The notes under the pieces are model-generated. The model saw only the letters and a program-made list of their open reading frames with translations. It was not told where the DNA came from and did not search any database. This document shows positions 29,492 through 41,681 of a stretch of 64,000 bases of DNA, piece by piece. The first letter of the stretch is position 1, and every line of letters begins with the position of its first letter. Position numbers and translations under genes: made by a program. Source of the stretch: Heliocidaris erythrogramma (Eukaryota > Echinodermata > Echinoidea > Camarodonta > Echinometridae); assembly GCA_025617745.1 (NCBI GenBank), contig CM046855.1:43825313-43889312 (forward strand), in the 5' to 3' direction.

Positions 29492-31101
29492 GCGACGAGA
29501 AACCTAGCTTGACAAAGTTAATCTCGTGATTAAAAAAAAAAACACATTGTTTACCTAATCTAAAATACTGATGAGCTTTGGATTTCTAATGTGAGAGCTA
29601 AATTTTAGTGGAAATGAGAAGAAAAAGTATCTATGTTTTATAATTAAAAAAAAAAAAATAATATATAGCCCATTGGCCCTGGAAGATAAAAATGTGGAAA
29701 ATTGGCAAAAAGGAAGGGAAATTTTTCGAATATTTTACCTTCATAAAGTAAAAAAGAAAGATGATAGCTTCTCAGGAAAGAATTTAGGAGAATGGCATCT
29801 AGTCTCACATATATTTTACGGGTGATATGTCGATTTCTTTAGTACTGCAGGAAACTTTTGAATGTCAAGTTTGACAGGATTTCGTGCCCCATACCACACC
29901 GAATATCCTACTCTTTTTCAAAATGTTTGGAATGTGGATTGCCCTACATTCCTCTACATCCAACAATTTTGTAAAGGTGTAGAATAGTGTGCGATTACAT
30001 CTGATCTATATGGAGGTATTGACTTTCTGGCCATCTTACGGGAAGGGGATCGATTGGTCACGTGACCAGATGGATCTCAACACAACTACGAATTCGTTGT
30101 GATCTCGAGTTGTGTAGGAACACAATCATGGAGTCTTTTATTGGAATGGAAAGTCAGAAAGAAATATCTCTGATCTTGATTTCCAAAGGCCATTTTGACT
30201 TGCTACAAAGTAAGCCTTGGGCTTTAAATTTTGAAATAGTTCATCATTTGAACGATGATCTACCAAGTATTTTTTGGGGCGAAATGTGGAAGGAACACAG
30301 GAAAATATGAGTCCACATAATAAGTTGAAACAATGAAGAGATTACTATATGAAAGTTACTGATCACATAATGTGAAGTGATTTGCCAGATTCTTTATAGG
30401 CTTTCATGTCTTTATAGGGAAAGTCTTCCTGTGGCCATCTCCGAGCGATCGGCGAAACAGCCGCAACTTACAGAGCTACTTTTCAGATATTCTGATTCTT
30501 GGCTTTCTTTGTAATTTTTGACGGCTTGTTAGTCTGGATAGAGAACACGGCAGGAGATGACCTTGAGATTGTTAATGTTACGCGGGAAGGAATCTGGCGG
30601 ATCACGTGATCAGGTGGTTCCATGCGTCACAAGCAACGACGCCGCCTTCGTGCTTGTGTATGACCACGGGTGGTAGTAGAAACCAGTGAATAAAGAAAGT
30701 TAAGTAAGCTGATGCTAAACTGAAGGAAAGAAAGAATGAACTGGGTATTGAAAAAAAGTGAACGGTGATGAATATTATGATAACGCCAAATATTATGCGT
30801 AACTAAAGAAAAAACAATGTTTCTAGCAATGAATGACATAAATAGATTATAAAATTATCAGAATGTGTCATATTTGACAACATGGAACTGTATTGATATT
30901 TGTGGAAACTTGTATAGTTTATTCAGTCAACACTTAATTACATGTACAAGCGAAGAAGTAAATAGAGATGAAATTGGATAAAGTGAAAAGTCAGCATGGA
31001 GATAACGATGTATAATGTAGCAAACAGACAATTCGGGTCAATGAAGTATCGAGCAGCTTGCGTGTGAAGGAGCAGAAAGCGAATACGAAAAAGATGGAAA
31101 G

Positions 31102-31185
31102 AAAGAGGAGAGAGAGAGAGAGAGAGAGGAGGGAGAGAGAGAAAGAGAGGGGGTTGGAATAGTGGGAACATGGGGGAAAGAAGAA

Positions 31186-31216
<31 letters not shown>
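31102..31216. repeat. GA tract followed by GT microsatellite
   Basis: gagaga from about 31109 and a pure tg run at 31190-31216. Confidence 0.9.
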
Positions 31217-31917
31217 ATAGATAAAGAGAGATATGACACGAAGTAGGTCCAACTTAAAAGGGAGAATGAAATGAAACTAAGGTGTTATAGAAAGCGCAAT
31301 GTTGCATTAGAAACTGATGTTGGCTTAAATAAGGAACTGGCAACGAGGGTTGAATTACCTTATTGCGAAAAACCTATACAAATTAAAGATGTATGGGAAA
31401 AAAATGGAATGTTCGTCGCTCTACTCCTCTACACGAATCCCCCCCCCCCCCCTCCCAGTAATTTTCCGCTACCATTTCTTTGGAAGTTTTGCCATTTACA
31501 CCGCTTTACACCACCGCTAGAAATCGTGAGGCACTTGCAAAAATGTTGCGAGGTAAATATCTATCTATTTGACAAATCAGGCAAACCCCACCCCCGCAAA
31601 TTAGGGCTACATGAAAAGTGATTTTCTTGCTGAAATACATCTACATGGAGCACGTTTGGGTCGGATGTGGAAGAACAGCCGTGTTTTGATAATATGGCTG
31701 AAATGCCTATCCGCCATATATGAATCTTGAATTATATTATGTATATCATAAATTCATTGATTACGGAAATAAAAACAAAAACAAACAAACAAGATCTTGA
31801 TACGCCACTGCTCAATTTGCAATACGGAACTTTATGTTACAGTCACACGGCCATGTTACGGACCTGCGGATGCTGCGTATATTTGGATAATGAAAATGCG
31901 TAATTTTTACCCCAAAT

Positions 31918-33305
31918 AATGCTTAGGTCAGACGGACAGATACGCGCGATACGCATGTCTGCGGATGTGCATCCGTAAAAATCCGTAGAAATCCGCAGCA
32001 ATCCGTATCATGCGTATCATCCGTAAGTGCATCCGTAAAAATCCGTGGGAGTGCGCAGGAATCGAGGTCTTCCGCGAAAAAGTTTTGAAAATCTCAAAAT
32101 TATTTTAAATTTCCCGCGCAAGGTCTTTTGCGCAGAATTTAGGTAGAATTTGCGTATTGTTCCGTATCATGCGTATTGATCCGTATCTTTGCGTATTTTT
32201 GCGTAAAACGTCCGTATCCATCCGTAACCTAATCCGCAGGATCCGCAGACATACGCAGATCCGCAGCGTGAATTTTGAAAATCTGTAGTAGTAGTAGTAG
32301 TAGTGTTCTCTCCAAAGATCGAATCGCAACTGAAGTGATGCTCCACAAGCCGCGGTATATATGCGGATGTTGCGGACGAGGAGAAAGCCGACATCCGTGT
32401 GCGTATGCGTATCGTGCGCAGGACTTCCGTATCTTCCGCAGAACATCCGTATCTAGTCCGCATCTTGCGCAGAATTTAAGTGACACTAGCGTGGCACATC
32501 CGCCAAAGGGGTGTCTTCCGCAGAACATCCGCAGGATTTGCGTATTTCATGCGTATTGCATCCGTATCTCATGCGTATCTACCGTGGTTTTTTGGCTTTT
32601 TGCGCAGATTTTCAACAATTTCTGCGGGTGAAATTATTTTTTTTTACGGATGCATCCGCAGACATCGTACATGTCCGTCTGACCTAAGCATAACGCAAAT
32701 TTGAGCAAAAGTTACCTATATTCTGCGGACGATACGGATTAGTTACGGATGTTACGTATGAATTACGGATGTTACGGGTAAAACCTGTTGATGAGCCCAT
32801 CCGCTGCCAACCCGCTGACACATGTCACGGACGACTTACGGATGACTTACGGACGATACGTATGAGTTACGTAGTTTATGTATGGATAACGTATATTTTG
32901 CGGATGCTTACGTATATTTCATCCGCAGCAGAATTTTGAGATTTTCAAAATTCACGCTGCGGATCTGCGTATGTCTGCGGATCCTGCGGATTAGGTTACG
33001 GATGGATACGGACGTTTTACGCAAAAATACGCAAAGATACGGATCAATACGCATGATACGGAACAATACGCAAATTCTACCTAAATTCTGCGCAAAAGAC
33101 CTTGCGCGGGAAATTTAAAATAATTTTGAGATTTTCAAAACTTTTTCGCGGAAGACCTCGATTCCTGCGCACTCCCACGGATTTTTACGGATGCACTTAC
33201 GGATGATACGCATGATACGGATTGCTGCGGATTTCTACGGATTTTTACGGATGCACATCCGCAGACATGCGTATCGCGCGTATCTGTCCGTCTGACCATA
33301 GCATT
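31918..33305. mobile_element. 1.39-kb foldback element with CCGTAT/GCGTAT words
   Basis: The left arm (31918-32284) and right arm (about 32935-33305) are inverted copies. A 58-residue stretch translated from opposite strands of the two arms (starting FSKFTLRICVCLRILRIRLR) is identical. The interior is also made of atccgtatc, gcgtat and ccgcag words, and the end sequence gtccgtctgacctaagcat appears again at 32676-32695. The ends are atgcttaggtcagacgg on the left and ccgtctgaccatagcat on the right. No transposase frame. Confidence 0.88.
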
Positions 33306-34365
33306 ATGGGAGGACTTGTAATCCGTGACATAAATATAGTATTACATGTCATGTAGCAATTCTCATTATTTACCTATAGACCGCCTTTCGAAGAGTCCTT
33401 ACTTGTTGTTTATCTTGACTTTGACAAAATCGTTTCTTCTCACGCCAACGCTTTTATGAGTTGAACTCCTCTTTAAAAGCATAAACGCTGTAAAAAAAAA
33501 TAGGTCATTTAGCCGCGCAATTGGTTTATGACATGATCAAATTCGATTAAATCAGTTGACAGTCTCTCAAATCTTTATTTACATTTACAAGAGCAATTAT
33601 GAAATCGTCTGTTTGGAGCCAGGAGGGCGTTATCTCTTTGTTACAGTATATAATATATGAGTTGCCGCCTTTCTGGCTCCAAACATACGAAATTTTCAAC
33701 TAAACATCAAAGTAATCTTACCTTTTTCTAAGGGCATGGCTTGTTTGGTTGGTCAGGAGCTGTAATAGATGTTGGTCAACTATGCTTTGGAAATCGTCCT
33801 TTTGTCAAATTGATTTTGTAATTTCGAAGGACAATTTGATGCCTGCTCTGGTGAATATATAAATACAATTGTATGAATTAAGTTGTTTGGGTGACCACGA
33901 TTATGAAAGTGCAAACTTTTCACGGTCATTTAAATTTAATTCATTTTGGGGTTATTACGGACAATAAACAATTCCAACCACAAACTTTATTATTTTTTGG
34001 TGCATGAAGAAAATAATGATCGATAAATATATGAACTAACCAAATGTTTTGTCACAGACTCCCTGATTGACGTAAGTGCAATGATGTATGAATGTACATC
34101 CTGCATTTTGTAAAGGTGTTTTGCACTTTTCTCTTTGAATTCTTTGGATAGAAAGTTATGAATCACCAGGAAGCCCCTTTTTCAAGTTTTCATTTTTTTA
34201 ATTGTCATTTCTAAACAATAAAAACGCATGCCTCATTTTACCCTCAAATAATCTCATTACTGCAGTAAAAAAAAAAAAAAAAAAAAATCATTTAATAATT
34301 TGTCCAATTCCCGATTTTTCTCATGGTATTTCCTTTATATGACTTTTCCCATGCATGTGAAGAAG

Positions 34366-34860
34366 GGGCACTCGTTTTCCCGAAGGTTCATAATTCCGAA
34401 ACACAAATCTCCCATACCAGGTTTTTAAACCAGGGTAGATAACAATTCCAACTGTTTATATCACACGTGTCTCAGATGATTTAATTTGTTGTCAACCCAG
34501 ACCCATTATTTTAGGATGCCTGTGATATAGACAGTAGGAATGGTTATCTACCCTGGGTTGATTAAATAGCCATAAACACTACTCTGGGTTGACAATAAAT
34601 TAAAACATATGGGACAATGTGATATAAATAGTTGGAAGTGTTATCGGGGGGCACTCGTTTTTTCCAAAGGTTTGTTTTTCCGAAGGTTCATAATTCCGAA
34701 ACACAAATTTCCCATGCCTGGGGGTTCATATTTCCAAAAATGAAAAATGGTTCATAATTCCGAACATTTGTTTCATTATTCCGAAGGTTCGTTTATCCGA
34801 AGGTTCATAATTCCGAAAATGAATTAGGGTTCAGTGAATTATCTTGCGGCTGCCGGATCA
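34366..34860. repeat. ttccgaaggttcataa tandem words with nested palindrome (left arm)
   Basis: Units of 15-16 bp (gaaggttcataattcc) at 34379-34405 and 34670-34835 flank a 210-bp palindrome (34434-34646: ggtagataacaattccaact / agttggaagtgttatc). Repeated in the second tandem copy at 36786-37255. Inverted units occur at 38510-38640 and 39315-39345. Confidence 0.8.
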
Positions 34861-35860
34861 ATTCTATTTTTCCTCATGTTATCCTATGTCTTTATCCTTC
34901 TTTCATTTCCTCTTTCTATCTTTTCTTTGTTTTCCCTTCTATCTTCTTATTTTTTCTTTGTTTTTATGCTTCTTCCATTTCCTCTTTCTATCTACAACAT
35001 AACATAAGGAAAAATAGAATTATCTAGCGGCCGCCAGATAATTCTATATTTCCTTGTACATGTATTATGTTATTTTCCTTTTATCTTCTTCACTTTCCAT
35101 CTGTAATTATGTTATTCTTTGGTTTTATCCTTCTATGATGTCCTCTTTCTGTCTTCATTATGCTATTCTTTGTTTAAGTTTCTTCTATCTTCTTCTCTTT
35201 CTATATTTTCTTATGTTATTCTGTTTTTATGCTATATGATTTTCTCTCTATATATTCCTTATGTTAAAAATAGGAAACGATATGATAAAAACAAAGAATA
35301 ACAAAAGGAAAGATAGAAAGATAGGAAGATAGAAGGATTAAAAAAGAATAACATAAGTAAAAGTTAGAAAGAGAAGATGATGGAAGGAAAACAACATAAC
35401 ATTGGCGGCCGCTAGATAAATATTTGGCGGCCCCCATGCAGATAATTCCCTATTTCCCCCTATGTTATGTTGTTTTCCTTCCATCATCTTTTCTCTCTTA
35501 TGTTATTCTTTGTTTTTATCTTTATCGTTTCCTATTTGTAACATAAGGAACATAGACAGAGAAAATGATAGAATAAAAACAAAAAATAACATAAGGAAAG
35601 ATAGAAAGAGAAGAAGATAGAAGAAACTTGAATAAAAAATAACAGAATGCAGACAGAAAGAGGAAATGATAGAAGGATAAAAACAAAGAATTACATAAGG
35701 ACAGATAGAAGGCAAAGATAAAATAATAAAACAAACAATAACATAAGGAAAGATGGAAAGAGAAGAAGATAGAAGGAAAACAACATAATATAAGGAAAGA
35801 GAGAATTTTCTGGCGGCCGCCTGATAATTTCTATTTTTCCTTATGTTATGTTATTTTCCT
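34860..35860. repeat. Strand-switching pyrimidine/purine repeat with gcggccgc centres
   Basis: Blocks of cttctatcttcttctctttc and the complementary agatagaaagagaagaagat alternate, separated by gcggccgc or ggcggcc junctions (35029, 35405, 35813) with agataattc on each side. The second copy is at 37300-38288. This is a set of nested inverted repeats. The 60-70-residue hydrophobic frames are artefacts. Confidence 0.8.
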
Positions 35861-38405
35861 TCTCACGCCAACGCTTTTATGAGTTGAACTCCTCTTTAAA
35901 AGCATAAACGCTGTAAAAAAAAATAGGTCATTTAGCCGCGCAATTGGTTTATGACATGATCAAATTCGATTAAATCAGTTAACAGTCTCTCAAATCTTTA
36001 TTTACATTTACAAGAGCAATTATGAAATCGTCTGTTTGGAGCCAGGAGGGCGTTATCTCTTTGTTACAGTATATAATATATGAGTTGCCGCCTTTCTGGC
36101 TCCAAACATACGAAATTTTCAACTAAACATCAAAGTAATCTTACCTTTTTCTAAGGGCATGGCTTGTTTGGTTGGTCAGGAGCTGTAATAGATGTTGGTC
36201 AACTATGCTTTGGAAATCGTCCTTTTGTCAAATTGATTTTGTAATTTCGAAGGACAATTTGATGCCTGCTCTGGTGAATATATAAATACAATTGTATGAA
36301 TTAAGTTGTTTGGGTGACCACGATTATGAAAGTGCAAACTTTTCACGGTCATTTAAATTTAATTCATTTTGGGGTTATTACGGACAATAAACAATTCCAA
36401 CCACAAACTTTATTATTTTTTGGTGCATGAAGAAAATAATGATCGATAAATATATGAACTAACCAAATGTTTTGTCACAGACTCCCTGATTGACGTAAGT
36501 GCAATGATGTATGAATGTACATCCTGCATTTTGTAAAGGTGTTTTGCACTTTTCTCTTTGAATTCTTTGGATAGAAAGTTATGAATCACCAGGAAGCCCC
36601 TTTTTCAAGTTTTCATTTTTTTAATTGTCATTTCTAAACAATAAAAACGCATGCCTCATTTTACCCTCAAATAATCTCATTACTGCAGTAAAAAAAAAAA
36701 AAAAAAAATCATTTAATAATTTGTCCAATTCCCGATTTTTCTCATGGTATTTCCTTTATATGACTTTTCCCATGCATGTGAAGAAGGGGCACTCGTTTTC
36801 CCGAAGGTTCATAATTCCGAAACACAAATCTCCCATACCAGGTTTTTAAACCAGGGTAGATAACAATTCCAACTGTTTATATCACACGTGTCTCAGATGA
36901 TTTAATTTGTTGTCAACCCAGACCCATTATTTTAGGATGCCTGTGATATAGACAGTAGGAATGGTTATCTACCCTGGGTTGATTAAATAGCCATAAACAC
37001 TACTCTGGGTTGACAATAAATTAAAACATATGGGACAATGTGATATAAATAGTTGGAAGTGTTATCGGGGGGCACTCGTTTTTTCCAAAGGTTTGTTTTT
37101 CCGAAGGTTCATAATTCCGAAACACAAATTTCCCATGCCTGGGGGTTCATATTTCCAAAAATGAAAAATGGTTCATAATTCCGAACATTTGTTTCATTAT
37201 TCCGAAGGTTCGTTATTCCGAAGGTTCGTTTATCCGAAGGTTCATAATTCCGAAAATGAATTAGGGTTCAGTGAATTATCTTGCGGCTGCCGGATCAATT
37301 CTATTTTTCCTCATGTTATCCTATGTCTTTATCCTTCTTTCATTTCCTCTTTCTATCTTTTCTTTGTTTTCCCTTCTATCTTCTTATTTTTTCTTTGTTT
37401 TTATGCTTCTTCCATTTCCTCTTTCTATCTACAACATAACATAAGGAAAAATAGAATTATCTAGCGGCCGCCAGATAATTCTATATTTCCTTGTACATGT
37501 ATTATGTTATTTTCCTTTTATCTTCTTCACTTTCCATCTGTAATTATGTTATTCTTTGGTTTTATCCTTCTATGATGTCCTCTTTCTGTCTTCATTATGC
37601 TATTCTTTGTTTAAGTTTCTTCTATCTTCTTCTCTTTCTATATTTTCTTATGTTATTCTGTTTTTATGCTATATGATTTTCTCTCTATATATTCCTTATG
37701 TTAAAAATAGGAAACGATATGATAAAAACAAAGAATAACAAAAGGAAAGATAGAAAGATAGGAAGATAGAAGGATTAAAAAAGAATAACATAAGTAAAAG
37801 TTAGAAAGAGAAGATGATGGAAGGAAAACAACATAACATTGGCGGCCGCTAGATAAATATTTGGCGGCCCCCATGCAGATAATTCCCTATTTCCCCCTAT
37901 GTTATGTTGTTTTCCTTCCATCATCTTTTCTCTCTTATGTTATTCTTTGTTTTTATCTTTATCGTTTCCTATTTGTAACATAAGGAACATAGACAGAGAA
38001 AATGATAGAATAAAAACAAAAAATAACATAAGGAAAGATAGAAAGAGAAGAAGATAGAAGAAACTTGAATAAAAAATAACAGAATGCAGACAGAAAGAGG
38101 AAATGATAGAAGGATAAAAACAAAGAATTACATAAGGACAGATAGAAGGCAAAGATAAAATAATAAAACAAACAATAACATAAGGAAAGGTGGAAAGTGA
38201 AGAAGATAGAAGGAAAACAACATAATATAAGGAAAGAGAGAATTTTCTGGCGGCCTGATAATTTCTATTTTTCCTTATGTTATGTTTTAGATAGAAAGAG
38301 GAATGAAAGAAGGATGAAAAACAAAGAATAACATAAGGAACAACAGCTTGCGGCCGCCAGATAATTCACTGGTTCTTATTCTGTAAAAAAAATTCTTTTC
38401 TATTT

Positions 38406-38452
38406 TATATCTCTCTCTCTCTCTTTATAAAGAGAGAGAGAGAGAGAGGGGG
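38406..38452. repeat. CT/GA microsatellite palindrome
   Basis: tctctctctctctttataaagagagagagagag forms a perfect hairpin centred on ttataa. Confidence 0.95.
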
Positions 38453-38637
38453 CGGGGTTGCTCAGTAATTTTTACCCCCCCCCCTCTCCCTCCCTTTATA
38501 GGTTCCTTATTTCATTTCCGGAATTATGAACCCTATTCCTTTTTCGGAATTACGAACCCTATTTCATTTTCGGAATTACGAAACCTAATATCATTTTTGG
38601 AAATACAAACCCTCGGAAGAGACCTTCGGAAATCCCA

Positions 38638-39310
38638 GGGGGGTCACTCACCACATTATGTGCTACCCACGCGCGTCCACACTTCAAAATTGGACCCTTA
38701 ATGGCGTATCGCGCGAGGTCTAATTTGCACCTCTATACGGCGTCACATCAGAAAAACATACCCGAAATGGCGTCAACACGCTCATCACTCCATCCCAAAA
38801 CAAAAGTGGCTTATAAATTATCGAGGTACCAAGTACAATACCCTTAATGGCGTTTGAAATAAATGGCCCATGCAATTAAACAGGCAAGCAACAAAATAAG
38901 ACTTCTACAGTTTGAACAGATAAACATGATTTACTCACATTTCTTTTGTTGTTGTTTTTTCCTTATTCTTTTTCGGCCGGGAGCCCCGTGACTGGCGCTT
39001 TCGATTTCGCGCAGGGGGTGAATATCTGATCCCGTATATTCTTCACGGATGAAAATAGTAGGAAGTAAAATTAGAATTAACCTTCGTAGAAACAGATACA
39101 AAGCAGAATCTACTGATTAACGCAACAATTCATTTTGTACCCTAAATGTCGAATTTGAAATTTGTGAAATGGTACTCTAAACGGCGATTGAAGTTGAAAA
39201 ACACCCCTTTTTAATGAAGACGTCAACGACTCCTTAAGCCTGAAAACAGACCCTTTTCGAAGTTTTTTGTGGACGAGCGTGCACATAATGTGGTGAGTGA
39301 CCCCCCCCCC
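38638..39310. mobile_element. 670-bp element nested in the ttccgaagg repeat
   Basis: Inverted ends ggggtcactcaccacattat and ataatgtggtgagtgacccc. The inside has cccttaatggcgt, taaacggcg and aatggcgtc words repeated. It splits the right-hand ttccgaagg arm into 38510-38637 and 39315-39345. Confidence 0.85.
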
Positions 39311-39384
39311 CCCTTGGGTCGGAAATACGAACCTTCGGGAAAAAACGACATTTAACCGTGTACCCTGGGTAGACTTGTTATTTA

Positions 39385-39545
39385 CCTTGTTATATCAAGT
39401 GTTTGTTATAACAGTGTTCTTTATAACGAAGTTCCACTGTATATACACCACAAACTCTTCACAGCACCAAAATCTGCACTCCGCTCAAATTCAAGACTGA
39501 CGCATTTTTGCACAAATTACAATTTATGCGACTTTACTAAATTTA
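39385..39545. repeat. Inverted copy of part of the 22-kb element
   Basis: cgaagttccactgtatatac, tgcactccgctcaaattc and tttatgcgac mirror sequences at 22.27-22.36 and 22.57-22.7 kb. Confidence 0.8.
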
Positions 39546-39914
39546 GCCAGTACTCAATTCAAGCGATTAAACAGATCCTCACCAATAATATTATAAGAAA
39601 AATCATATCTATATAGTAAAATTATCAATTTGGAGGATATTTGTGTGGACTTTTTTACACGCACTGTATGTACACATATGTGTGTGTTTTGTGTACCCTT
39701 TTCCCTTCCATGGGGTTCTTTATTAACAAAACAAACAAACAAAAAAAAATCGACAATTATCTACAACCATATCAAACAATCATGATCATGCAATACGACG
39801 AGTAAGCAACGGCCTCACAATGAACATCACAACCAAAACTTAAGAACAGGGAGAAAACAAAATGATAAAAAATAATTTTGATACTTACTGTATAAGCAGA
39901 ATATAGCTAATCAT

Positions 39915-40196
39915 CGGGGTCCGCTCGCTATTCATAAGGACCGCTATTCATAGAAAACCGCTATTCATTTAACACGATTCATGAATAGCGATCCTTATGA
40001 ATAGTTATGAATAGTGGTCCTTATGAATGGAGGTCCTTAAGAATGGCGAGATAATTTGTTTTGGTTTGCTCGCTATTTAGAAGGACTGCTATTCATATAA
40101 AACCGCTATTCATTTAATCACGCGTTATGGATAGCGGTCCTTATGAATAAGTGGGCCTTATGAATAGTGGTCCTTATGACGAGCGAGTTTACCCCG
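39915..40196. mobile_element. Foldback element made of gctattcataaggacc words
   Basis: Terminal cggggt...accccg. The left part carries ctattcataaggaccgctat and the right part the reverse complement tccttatgaatagtggtcc, with several degenerate copies of each. Confidence 0.8.
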
Positions 40197-40479
40197 AATA
40201 GTCACGTTTATTTCTTTATTAATTTCTTTTCTTTGAAATTCGTTTGATATATGTATTTTTAGAAATTCTTTTAGTTCAGATTTGAAATGCGAAACCTTGT
40301 AATAGTTTTTAAATGATTTGGAAGATACTTCCAAAACTGTACACCATTAAAATAGAAAGAATTTCGAATTTGTCCCAGTCTTTTGGGTGCAACAAAGTTG
40401 AAATGACTAAACACCAGTGAAATTATTGGTAATGTAACGATCTACATCTGAATGATATATTTTATGTACACGGTGCAAT

Positions 40480-41330
40480 ACAAGTTGTTTTGATCTGATT
40501 GATAAATCTCACAATCTTATTTTGCATAATTCTCAATTTTTTTCAGATCCATCTTGCCCAGACGGCTATACCATTCTTGGGTCTGAACAGTTGATAAATC
40601 TCACACTCTTATTTTGCATTATTCTCAACTTTTTTTCAGATCATCTTGCTCAGACTGCTATACCATTCTTGGGTCTGAACAATTGATAAATCTCACAATT
40701 TTATTTTGCATTATTCTCAACTTTTTCGGATCCATCTTGCCAGACTGCTATACCAAGCAGCATTACCATAATCCAATAAACACTGTATCAAAGGAAAACA
40801 TAATAATTTATACGCCTTGACTTCAAATTCATGCAGTTTTGATATCGGTACAAAATCTTTTAAACTTTAAACTAGCATTTGCCTTTTTAAAGATAGACCC
40901 TACTACATGTAATACCGTACAATGATGAAAGATCACTCGTTAAATTAATTCCTAGATATTTCACTGACTCATTTATATCCTGATTGTTATATTTTACGTT
41001 GAATTCCGCAGTGTTTTTTCAAGTACTTTCTATTAGTACAAAACAAAATGCTTTATACGTTTTACCAAGATGTAAAGTGAGCTTATTATCTGTCATCCAA
41101 TCAACACATCTCGACAAATCTTCACTAAGTTTAATTTTTTCTTCAATCAACTTAGGATTCACGTCTGGATATATAGAAGCACGCTATCGTCAGCAGAAGT
41201 AATTTAGAATCTTTCACACAAAATTATGATTGATATAGCTCATGAAAAGAATGGAGTCTAAAACAAAACTCCCATGTGGGACCCCGCAATTTATTGGCAG
41301 TGATTCTGATGTCACATTATTCATTAATAC
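40480..41330 (-). mobile_element. Decayed LINE (CR1/jockey-like RT remnant)
   Basis: Read on the minus strand with frameshifts: NVTSESLPINCGVPHGSFVL near 41315-41260, TSADDSVLLYI near 41200-41165 (the ADD of the RT active site kept), DLSRCVDWMTDNKLTLHLGK near 41120-41065, and NESVKYLGINL near 40975-40940. The 3' part holds three tandem 92-bp copies (40498-40760) that read like LRIMQNKIVRF. Confidence 0.75.
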
Positions 41331-41681
41331 CACTTGATATTATTAAGACAAGTAACCATTCGACGCATGCTCTGTCTAATAAATTACTTTATTTAAAGCT
41401 TCCTTGAAGTATTTTTCATTTTGAGCATACACTGATTTTTCTCTAGAAGCTTAGAAACTGCACTAAAAACACTTATTGGTCTGTAGTTCCAAACAAGAAA
41501 TCTTTTTGTATAGCGATTAATCAAAAGAAATTATTGGTTTATGACGAACTTCTTGAACCAGCTTTGTTGGGCAATCACACAGCAATAGAACAAAGAATGT
41601 GCGTCAGGGTGTGTCCACTGTCCAGCTGAAAATTAGTTGGCCAGTGTAGGTGTAGGCCTATAATTGCTTCTGTTGGTGCTT

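Larger units (their letters stand above)
33437..38288. repeat. Near-identical 2.43-kb tandem duplication
   Basis: 33437-35860 and 35861-38288 are direct copies (offset 2423 bp at the left, 2437 bp further right). Differences seen by eye are a shorter poly-A, one extra 16-bp ttccgaaggttcgtta unit, a few substitutions and a small deletion near 38250. The unit ends in a tract of agataga / ctatctt words with gcggccgc centres. Recent duplication, or an assembly duplication. Confidence 0.93.

Noticed and set aside
32105-33118. Open frames of about 60-118 codons in the 31.9-33.3 kb region
   Set aside because: They run through inverted repeats of ccgtat words, and the same peptide arises from both arms, so the frames reflect the repeat, not selection on a protein.
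35054-38171. Hydrophobic 60-70-residue peptides appearing twice
   Set aside because: Translation of pyrimidine-rich repeat words; the repetition is due to the 2.43-kb tandem duplication.
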